Under the pieces are notes generated by a model that worked only from the letters and a program-made list of their open reading frames with translations, was not told the DNA's origin and did not search any database. 49,513 nucleotides of DNA from CAYUNT01 sp964446285 (GTDB taxonomy: Bacteria > Sumerlaeota > Sumerlaeia > SLMS01 > CAYUNT01). Position numbers and translations under genes: made by a program. This document shows, in pieces, positions 1-5,791 of the stretch. The stretch is from NCBI GenBank assembly GCA_964446285.1, contig CAYUNT010000007.1:1-49513 (forward strand), written 5' to 3'. The stretch's first letter is position 1; every line of letters starts with the position of its first letter.

Positions 1-2
1 GA

Positions 3-539
3 GGAGCGGGGGGACGCGCGGCACGGGGCGATTTCGCCGCGCTGGCGATTGTGGGCGCGGCGTCCGACCAATCCTTCTATCTCCTTGAAGCGTGGGTTCG
101 GCGCGCGCCGCCGCTGGAACAAATTCGCGCGGTGTTCGACGCCCATGAGCGCTGGCGCATCGAGCGGCTCGGCGTCGAGGGAAATTGCTTCCAGGACCTC
201 TTGCGGTTGCCCTTCGAGCAGGAACGCGACCGCCGCCGCGCCGAGGGCCGCGCCTGGAACCTGCCTCTGGAGATGATCACGCACCGGCGCAACAAGATCG
301 AACGCATCTCCGCGCTCGAACCGCTGGCCGCGAATGGATGGATCGCGTTTTCGGAGGCGCTGCCCGAGGAATTCTGGCGCGAACTCCAGGCGTTTCCGGG
401 CGCGGATCACGACGATGCGCTGGATGCGATGGAGGGAGCGGTGGCGCTGGCGCGCCGGACGGCGGGGGCGGGACGGTCGCTGCCCGCGCAGTCGCATGGT
501 CCCGCCGGACGCCGCCCCCCGGCGTTGCGGGAGTTCTGA
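3..539 (+). CDS. Phage-type terminase large subunit, C-terminal nuclease part (5' truncated by window edge)
   Basis: The reading frame is already open at base 3 and ends at a TGA at 537-539, so only the last ~178 residues are present. The visible part resembles the RNase H-fold nuclease domain of large terminase subunits, which cut concatemeric phage DNA during packaging. It opens with GDFAALAIVGA, where the Asp lies at an expected metal-binding position. A YLLEAW strand follows, and near the end comes FPGADHDDALDAMEGA, the typical late Asp-rich motif. The ATPase half would lie upstream. No portal, protease or capsid gene follows; the next gene is chromosomal yqeK. It may therefore be the edge of a prophage or gene-transfer-agent module, or an isolated remnant. 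The family call is fairly firm; whether the gene is intact cannot be judged. Confidence 0.75.
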   Translation, partial: GAGGRAARGDFAALAIVGAASDQSFYLLEAWVRRAPPLEQIRAVFDAHERWRIERLGVEGNCFQDLLRLPFEQERDRRRAEGRAWNLPLEMITHRRNKIERISALEPLAANGWIAFSEALPEEFWRELQAFPGADHDDALDAMEGAVALARRTAGAGRSLPAQSHGPAGRRPPALREF

Positions 540-836
540 GGCGGTCAGGCGGAGAAGAAGAACGCCCCGTCACTTCGTTCTGGGTTCTGCATACGCGGAT
601 GGGGTCTGAATTTCCAAATATGCGGAACCCCGAACGCAGTGAGGGGGCCAAAACGGTCCAGATCATCAATAGCGTGAGGTGTCGCCCCAGAGAACCATGT
701 GAAATTCCATTGCCTGGGACGCGGGGCGGGATTACATACCGCCCTCCGCCGCCTTGGGGGCTGGGAGAGTATCAGGGAGAGCCGCGGGCGGGACGCTCAT
801 GCCAATTGCATGGCCAGGAGGATTGGCCTGAAGGGA
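540..836. other. Intergenic region, no gene seen
   Basis: This stretch of 297 bases between the terminase fragment and yqeK has no convincing ORF. It contains a short imperfect hairpin, CCCCGAACGCAGTGAGGGG (about 629-647). Any promoter for yqeK should lie here, but no clear -35/-10 pair stands out. Confidence 0.5.
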
Positions 837-1424
837 ATGACGCGCATTTTATCCTGGGATGAAGCCGTTTCCGAGTTGCGAAGCCGGATTCCAGTCGCCA
901 AGCGCTGGATTCATGTGTGGGGCGTGGTGGAAACATCGCTGATGCTGGCGGAGCGCCACGGGCAGCCGCTCGAACAAGCGGCATGGGCAGCGTTGTGGCA
1001 CGATTCGGCTAAATGCCTGGGAGAAGAAGACTTGCGCGCTATTCTTGAAAGCAATTCCCTCGCTGCGGAACCGGAGGATTGGGAGCATCCGGCAGTCTGG
1101 CACGCGCTCGCGGGGGCGCATCTGGCGCGCGAACGCGGGGGCATAGAGGATGCGGAAATTCTCGATGCGATCCGGTTCCATCCGACGGGGCGCGCGGGGA
1201 TGCGAGGACTGGAATTATTGATTTACGTGGCGGATTACGTGGAGCCTTCGAGGGTGTATCCGGCCTGCCGGGCGCTGCGCGCAATGGCGTTTGACGCGCC
1301 CCTCGATGAAACAGCCCTTGCCGTATGCAGGAATAAGCTGGATCATTTGCGCGCGACGAATCGCGCCGTTCATGTGCGCTCGTTGCAGGCGCTGGCGGAC
1401 CTGGAAAACCGCGCGGGCCATTAG
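837..1424 (+). CDS. yqeK: YqeK-type HD-domain nucleotide hydrolase (symmetrical Ap4A hydrolase family)
   Basis: The 195-residue protein belongs to the HD superfamily; the YqeK branch cleaves diadenosine tetraphosphate symmetrically to two ADP. Candidate metal ligands are His26, the HD pair His55-Asp56 (LWHDSAK), His84/His89 (WEHPAVWH), His115 in IRFHPTG and Asp133 in YVADYVEPSR; the last two match YqeK closely. I chose the ATG at 837 because GAAGGGA sits just upstream and the length fits the family; the longer frame from 699 adds low-quality residues. rsfS follows after 120 bases, as in the common nadD-yqeK-rsfS arrangement, but nadD is not the neighbour here: a terminase remnant lies upstream. 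Confidence 0.88.
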   Translation: MTRILSWDEAVSELRSRIPVAKRWIHVWGVVETSLMLAERHGQPLEQAAWAALWHDSAKCLGEEDLRAILESNSLAAEPEDWEHPAVWHALAGAHLARERGGIEDAEILDAIRFHPTGRAGMRGLELLIYVADYVEPSRVYPACRALRAMAFDAPLDETALAVCRNKLDHLRATNRAVHVRSLQALADLENRAGH

Positions 1425-1544
1425 CGACCCTTGCGCCTTGCCTTGCTTTTCGCGCCGGCCTTTCGGATTCGGCGGCGGATGGAAGGGGAGGCGGCAGAGA
1501 GGCAATTTGTAATTTCCAGTTCATGAAGGAGAACAAACCGCTGA

Positions 1545-1925
1545 ATGGATAAGGAACAAAGAGCGCTGGCGGCAGCCCGGCTGGCCGATGAGAAAAAAGC
1601 AGAGGACATCAAGATTCTCGACGTGCGGGGCGTGTGCAACTACGCGGATTTCCTTGTGGTGTGCACTGGGCATTCGCATTTGCAGTTGCAGGCGATTGCA
1701 GACGCCGTGGAAAAAGGATTCGGCGAACAGGGAATCGAACCTGTGTCCATTGATGGCCGTGGCCTGTCCAGCTGGATTGTTCTCGACTTTGGCGACGTAA
1801 TTGTTCACATCATGGGCGAGGAGGCGCGGCGTTTCTATGCCTTGGAGAATCTCTGGGGCGACGCCAAAGAGGTGGCTTGGGCGGCGGCATCCGCGCGCCC
1901 GGCTCGCGGTCATGCGAAGGCTTGA
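1545..1925 (+). CDS. rsfS: Ribosome silencing factor RsfS
   Basis: The 126-residue protein has the full RsfS/Iojap fold signature: an N-terminal helix with KKAEDIKILDVRG, then the core ADFLVVCTGHSHLQLQAIAD, then IVLDFGDVIVHIMGEEAR and YALENLWGDA. RsfS binds ribosomal protein L14 (uL14) and blocks subunit joining when nutrients are short. The length is typical, with a short Ala/Arg-rich tail. AAGGAG lies about 14 bases upstream of the ATG, a little far, so initiation may be modest. It follows yqeK and precedes the CarD-like gene and is probably co-transcribed with yqeK. Confidence 0.92.
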   Translation: MDKEQRALAAARLADEKKAEDIKILDVRGVCNYADFLVVCTGHSHLQLQAIADAVEKGFGEQGIEPVSIDGRGLSSWIVLDFGDVIVHIMGEEARRFYALENLWGDAKEVAWAAASARPARGHAKA

Positions 1926-2041
1926 TTGCAGGGGCAATCCCGCATGGCGCAAAAGGTGATTTTGTGCATCAGTGCCTCGGGGCGCGGGGCCAATAGCGCT
2001 CAGATTCAGCAATACCGACCCATAGGGAGCAGTGTCCGCAC

Positions 2042-2752
2042 ATGACGAAAGCGAAATCGCAGCCCGCGAAGTTCCCCTTCCGGATCAACGAAACGGTTGT
2101 GGAGCCGACCATTGGAATATGCACGGTGGCCGGCATGAGACGCATGACGGTGGATGGCACCGAGGAAGACTATTACGTGTTTCAGGCCGGAAACGCGAAG
2201 GTAATGGTGCCGCAATCGCAGTTGAGCAAACGCGGAATCCGGCGGCCCATGTCCAAGGATGAAGTGAAAAAGGTCCTTTCGGTTCTGAAAGTGCCCGTCA
2301 CCCTGGACCGCAACGACGCGCGCATGCAATATACGTATTATCGCGAGATCATGAAGTCCGGCGATCCGATCAAAATCGCCAAACTGCTCCGCGACCTTTT
2401 CACGCTCGATCAGTTCGATGAACTCAAGGGCAAGGAAAAGGAGATCATGGAGCAGGCGAAGAAATTCCTCTGCGACGAAATCACGCACATCCGCCAGGCG
2501 CCGAAAACGCAGGTGATGGAAACCATCAATGAAGCGCTGCGCCAGATGTATAAGAAGCGGATTCAGAAGGACAAGGACAAGGGGCGGCGCATTACGCCGG
2601 GATTCCCCGAGTATGGCGATCTGGGCGAGGATGAAGAGGAAGAGGAAGGGGAAGAGGAACTCGGCGGCGTTGAGGATGAAGACGAGGAAGAGGAAGTCGA
2701 AGAGGAAGAGGGCGAACTGGAAGACGAAGAAGAAGCCGAAGACGAAAAATAA
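2042..2752 (+). CDS. CarD/CdnL-family RNA polymerase-binding regulator with long acidic tail
   Basis: The 236-residue protein starts with a CarD_TRCF-type RNA-polymerase-interacting module (about residues 10-75: KFPFRINETVVEPTIGICTV, then YYVFQAG and KVMVPQSQL). A helical DNA-binding region follows to about residue 160 (YYREIMKSGDPIKIAKLLRDL). CarD/CdnL proteins stabilise open promoter complexes, often at rRNA and housekeeping promoters. The last ~45 residues are almost only Glu and Asp with a few Gly, Val and Leu, encoded by a purine-only tract at about 2620-2750. The tail is not part of the minimal family and recalls acidic tails that compete with nucleic acid for binding surfaces. No strong Shine-Dalgarno is visible (GGGAG about 13 bases upstream). 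Confidence 0.88.
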   Translation: MTKAKSQPAKFPFRINETVVEPTIGICTVAGMRRMTVDGTEEDYYVFQAGNAKVMVPQSQLSKRGIRRPMSKDEVKKVLSVLKVPVTLDRNDARMQYTYYREIMKSGDPIKIAKLLRDLFTLDQFDELKGKEKEIMEQAKKFLCDEITHIRQAPKTQVMETINEALRQMYKKRIQKDKDKGRRITPGFPEYGDLGEDEEEEEGEEELGGVEDEDEEEEVEEEEGELEDEEEAEDEK

Positions 2753-2880
2753 GCGGCCTCGGCAAGAATCGCTCCGCGCGGCGATTTCCGCCCGCGCATT
2801 AATACATAAATAAAACAATGCATCTCGATCCGCGCCTCCTCCGAAGGGATGGCGCGGATTGAGTTTTTAGGAACAAGGCG

Positions 2881-2916
2881 AAGAAGGGATGAAAAGGACC
2901 AAAGGGACCCAAAGGA
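2881..2916. repeat. Degenerate 9-bp tandem repeat (about 4 units)
   Basis: Units AAGAAGGGA, TGAAAAGGA, CCAAAGGGA and CCCAAAGGA follow in tandem. They resemble the ATGGGACCA-like 9-mers at 5681-5725, 8962-9006 and 46571-46595, though this copy is the most diverged. Confidence 0.45.
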
Positions 2917-2972
2917 CAAGCAGAACAAGAGGCGCGGCGGGAAATGGCAGCGAGAGAGAGTGCGGTTGGGGA

Positions 2973-3045
2973 AACCGTTGAAACGCTTATTTTCTCAAAT
3001 TCGTTTCTCGAACCCTCGCGATAAATCGCGAGGCGAATGATAGAG
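2973..3045. repeat. Half-copy of the palindromic module seen at 46446-46517
   Basis: AACCGTTGAAACGCTT (2973-2988) is one base off the 16-bp palindrome AACCGTTGAAACGGTT. The perfect palindrome CCTCGCGATAAATCGCGAGG (3014-3033) follows, then CGAATGATAGAG. The two parts start 41 bases apart, against 40 in the right arm of the element at 46446-46505, so they appear to be one inherited unit. Confidence 0.75.
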
Positions 3046-3088
3046 ATGCGCATTCCGGGCCTGCGTCGGTGTGGTGAATACTTCCCAA

Positions 3089-3098
3089 GGCTTTGACA
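3089..3098. repeat. Left copy of candidate target-site duplication
   Basis: GGCTTTGACA lies immediately before the element at 3099-3198 and is repeated exactly at 3199-3208, immediately after it. Confidence 0.7.
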
Positions 3099-3198
3099 CA
3101 GGAACTGTTCAATGTGCAGATAAATCTTGGGCGAGACACCCAAGCCACCGGAATCACGGGCAAGATGCCCGTGCCACCATAACTTTGAACAGTTCCTG
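3099..3198. mobile_element. 100-bp MITE-like element with 14-bp terminal inverted repeats
   Basis: The element starts CAGGAACTGTTCAA (3099-3112) and ends with the exact reverse complement TTGAACAGTTCCTG (3185-3198); the match extends to 16 of 17 bases. It is flanked by an exact 10-bp direct repeat, GGCTTTGACA. Inside are two hairpins: CTTGGGCGAGACACCCAAG (about 3126-3144) and CACGGGCAAGATGCCCGTG (about 3156-3174). It encodes no protein; the plus strand happens to translate the peptide HGQDARAT. Its size, terminal repeats and flanking duplication fit a non-autonomous element moved by a transposase encoded elsewhere. A single right end recurs at 46547-46560 and the internal core recurs inside the coding region at 41970-42026. 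Confidence 0.75.
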
Positions 3199-3208
3199 GG
3201 CTTTGACA
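3199..3208. repeat. Right copy of candidate target-site duplication
   Basis: This is the exact second copy of GGCTTTGACA, directly abutting the right terminus of the MITE-like element. Confidence 0.7.
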
Positions 3209-3350
3209 TGGGGGTGGCGAAAAAGCTTTGCGGTCGGGATGCCAAAGTGTTTATGAATTGAAGAGATGTCCGTCTGGAGGAATGGGCCGTGCCTCGCGAG
3301 CCGGGGGAGAAGGCCTGTTCACGCCATCCAATTCCTCGAAGGATCGTGCA

Positions 3351-5363
3351 ATGAGCGATGCCCCAAACCAATTTGAGAATGGCAAAAGCCCCGCCTCGGA
3401 AGAACCCCGCAGCGTTCATGTGGGGATCGAGGACAAGAAAGGCAGGCGCCGGATGCCCTGGCTCTGGGTGCCGACAGCGTATTTCGCCGAGGGGATTCCC
3501 TACATTATCGCGATGACGCTTTCGGTCATCATGTATAAGAAAATGGGAATCTCGAACGAGCAGATCGCCCTGTGGACGAGCCTTCTTTACTTGCCCTGGA
3601 CGATCAAACCGCTCTGGGGTCCGCTGGTGGATATGTATTGGACCAAGCGCAACTGGGTGATCTGGATGCAGTTGCTGATCGCCATCGCGCTTGGGGCGGC
3701 GGCTTTTGCCATCAACCTTCCTGGATTCTTCAAAATAACCTTAATCATATTTTTCGGCCTGGCCTTCTTATCCGCCACGCATGACATTGCCTGCGACGGC
3801 TTCTACATGCTCGGCCTGAGCGAAGGGCAGCAGACATGGTTTGTGGGCATACGCGCGGCCTTCTACCGCATGGCGATGATTGTCGGAACAGGCATTCTGG
3901 TGATTATCGCAGGATGGATCGAGGGGCGGACGGGCTTGCCCCCTGTGAGTTTTGCCGCTGTGGCCGTGAAGTCCGGGGAAGGGGCTGCGCCGCCGCCTCC
4001 CGTGCCCGCCTTGACATATCCCGCGCCGCAAAAACCGGCTCCCGGACAGCGGATTATCATCGATGCGGAAAAAATTGAACTCAAAGAAGGCGAGAAAAAG
4101 GCGGTTCATATCCGCTTGGCCGAAAAACCGGCCGAGGGCAAAGAAGTGGTTGTTTCCATCGACCGCTTCGCCGGGGCGAAAAGCCTCACTGTGGCCAAGG
4201 GCGACGTGATCAAATTCACAACCAGCAACTGGGATGAGCCGACTACGGTTTTGATAGGAACAAGCAAGTCTCTGCGTAAAAGCGAGAACGCTGAATTCCG
4301 CGCCACAGCGGGTAATGTCCCACTCTCGTGGACAGTGGTTCTAGGATTTTGCTGCGCGATGTTTGCCTTCTTCTTTCTCTATCATAGTGCGATGCTTCCG
4401 CATCCGTTTAAGGATTATCCCGAAAGCGGCCCGGACCGCCCGCCTTTCATCCGTGCCGCGTTCTGGCTGGGTATAGCAATGTTTATCGCCTATGTACTTG
4501 TGGCGGACCTGACTGGCCTGCTGACTCAAATACTCACTCCGGCAAAGACTTATTTCATGGGCAAGGGCTGGAAACTCGACAAGGGCCAATGGGATTCGAT
4601 CTTCAAACTGGTCCGAATTCTGCTGGTTGCGGCCATCCTCATCTGGCTTTTTCTCCGCAAAAGCGCTCGCCGCGTAATGGGCGCGGCTTTCAACGCCTTC
4701 GCGAAAGAGAGCGGCATCGCATTTGATGAGGTCTTTGTCTCGTTCTTCCGCAAGAAGGGCATCGGACTGATGATTACCTTCCTGCTGCTCTACCGCCTGG
4801 GCGAAGCGCAATTGGTCAAACTCGCCCAGCCCTTCATGCTCGATCCCCGCAGCGACGGGGGATTGGGCCTCTCCACCGCTGATGTGGGAATCGCTTATGG
4901 CACTGTCGGAATTCTCTGCCTTACCATCGGCGGCATTTTGGGAGGGCTTGCTGTCTCGCGCGACGGTTTGAAAAAATGGTTCTTCCTGATGTGCTGCGCC
5001 ATTAACATTCCCGACGCGCTCTATGTGTATATGGCTTACGCGAAACCCGACAATTTCATAACGATTCTTGGCTGCGTGGGGCTGGAGCAACTAGGCTACG
5101 GCTTCGGATTCACGGCCTACATGGTCTATATGCTCTACTGCGCCCAGGGCGAATACAAAACGGCGCACTTTGCCATCGCCACAGGATTCATGGCGCTGGG
5201 CATGATGGTTCCAGGCATGATCAGCGGATTCCTCCAGGGGATCATCGGCTACCCGAGCTTCTTCATCGCCGTCTGCATTTTCACGCTGCCGGGCTTTATC
5301 CTGCTGCCGTTTATTCCGCTCGATCCGGAATTCGGCAAGAAGAAGAAAAAAGAGGCGGCCTGA
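3351..5363 (+). CDS. AmpG-like MFS transporter with an inserted beta-sandwich domain
   Basis: The 670-residue polytopic inner-membrane protein resembles the PAT/AmpG branch of the major facilitator superfamily, which in other bacteria imports muropeptides or acetyl-CoA-like compounds. The first half shows PTAYFAEGIPYI, LWTSLLYLPWTIKPLWGPLVD and ATHDIACDGFYMLG, all AmpG-like. Residues ~196-325 interrupt the membrane segments: a Pro-rich linker (GAAPPPPVPA) leads into a soluble segment with KIELKEGEKKAVHIRLAEKP and FTTSNWDEPTTVLI, which resembles Calx-beta-like repeats of extracellular adhesins. Membrane segments resume at WTVVLGFCCAMFAFFF. The C-terminus is Lys-rich (GKKKKKEAA). I chose the ATG at 3351; upstream codons derive from repeat-rich sequence. 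The substrate is unknown. Confidence 0.75.
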   Translation: MSDAPNQFENGKSPASEEPRSVHVGIEDKKGRRRMPWLWVPTAYFAEGIPYIIAMTLSVIMYKKMGISNEQIALWTSLLYLPWTIKPLWGPLVDMYWTKRNWVIWMQLLIAIALGAAAFAINLPGFFKITLIIFFGLAFLSATHDIACDGFYMLGLSEGQQTWFVGIRAAFYRMAMIVGTGILVIIAGWIEGRTGLPPVSFAAVAVKSGEGAAPPPPVPALTYPAPQKPAPGQRIIIDAEKIELKEGEKKAVHIRLAEKPAEGKEVVVSIDRFAGAKSLTVAKGDVIKFTTSNWDEPTTVLIGTSKSLRKSENAEFRATAGNVPLSWTVVLGFCCAMFAFFFLYHSAMLPHPFKDYPESGPDRPPFIRAAFWLGIAMFIAYVLVADLTGLLTQILTPAKTYFMGKGWKLDKGQWDSIFKLVRILLVAAILIWLFLRKSARRVMGAAFNAFAKESGIAFDEVFVSFFRKKGIGLMITFLLLYRLGEAQLVKLAQPFMLDPRSDGGLGLSTADVGIAYGTVGILCLTIGGILGGLAVSRDGLKKWFFLMCCAINIPDALYVYMAYAKPDNFITILGCVGLEQLGYGFGFTAYMVYMLYCAQGEYKTAHFAIATGFMALGMMVPGMISGFLQGIIGYPSFFIAVCIFTLPGFILLPFIPLDPEFGKKKKKEAA

Positions 5364-5376
5364 GACTGGGCTGAGC

Positions 5377-5480
5377 GGCGAGGGAGAGAGAAAAGGAAGA
5401 CGCGAGTGCGCGGCCGCACGCGGGGGCATATTGCGCAGACTGGCCGAATGGCGAGAAAGAGAAAAAAAGACGCGAGTGCG
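5377..5480. repeat. Imperfect direct repeat of about 33 bp, two copies
   Basis: Copies at 5377-5410 and 5450-5480 share the form GGCGAG, a purine-only run, then GACGCGAGTGCG. They are separated by 39 bases and differ by a short deletion plus substitutions in the purine run. Confidence 0.6.
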
Positions 5481-5487
5481 GAGCCTC

Positions 5488-5529
5488 GCGATCCCAGGGC
5501 TGCGATCCCAGGGCTGCGATTCCAAGGCT
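5488..5529. repeat. 14-bp tandem repeat, three units
   Basis: GCGATCCCAGGGCT occurs exactly twice (5488-5501 and 5502-5515), followed by a diverged third unit GCGATTCCAAGGCT (5516-5529). The 14-bp period makes a coding role unlikely. Confidence 0.85.
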
Positions 5530-5680
5530 GCATCGCATGCATGAGATGATGTGGAAAAGCGGCGGACAACCGCGGACGGACTTCTTCCGTCCAAGTAAAG
5601 GCTCTGGCGCGGCGTATTTGGGAATGCCGCCCGTATTGACCTGATGCCCCCAGCCGAACCTTTGCCGGGAGGCCGCTTCA

Positions 5681-5725
5681 ACGAGACCGATGAGACAAAT
5701 GGGACCAACGGGACCAATGAGACGT
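5681..5725. repeat. 9-bp tandem repeat, five units
   Basis: Units ACGAGACCG, ATGAGACAA, ATGGGACCA, ACGGGACCA and ATGAGACGT follow head to tail. The consensus is close to ATGGGACCA, the same motif as at 8962-9006 (reverse strand) and 46571-46595. Confidence 0.75.
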
Positions 5726-5791
5726 TTTCCGATAAGATTGGGCGCGCGGTTGCGCAATGAGTTTGGCGTGAATTAATCCTTTGGCTTTTTC

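Larger units (their letters stand above)
2753..3350. other. Repeat-rich intergenic region
   Basis: About 600 bases between the CarD-like gene and the MFS gene carry no credible gene. They hold a purine-rich 9-bp repeat, a half-copy of a palindromic module also found near 46.4 kb, and a 100-bp MITE-like element with a flanking duplication. These are listed separately. Short frames here only translate the repeats. Confidence 0.7.
5364..5791. other. Intergenic region with several short repeats
   Basis: No gene is visible in these 428 bases. They contain a ~33-bp direct repeat (5377-5410 and 5450-5480), a 14-bp tandem triplet (5488-5529) and a 9-bp tandem array (5681-5725). Long frames on the minus strand only read the repeats. 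No clear terminator or promoter can be assigned. Confidence 0.65.

Noticed and set aside
3..539. Complete prophage in the window
   Set aside because: Only the 3' part of one terminase-like gene is present; no capsid, portal, integrase or tail genes and no attachment site were seen.
2006..2818. 270-codon minus-strand frame opposite the CarD-like gene
   Set aside because: The Phe/Leu-rich start is only the complement of the acidic tail codons; the plus-strand CarD motifs decide.
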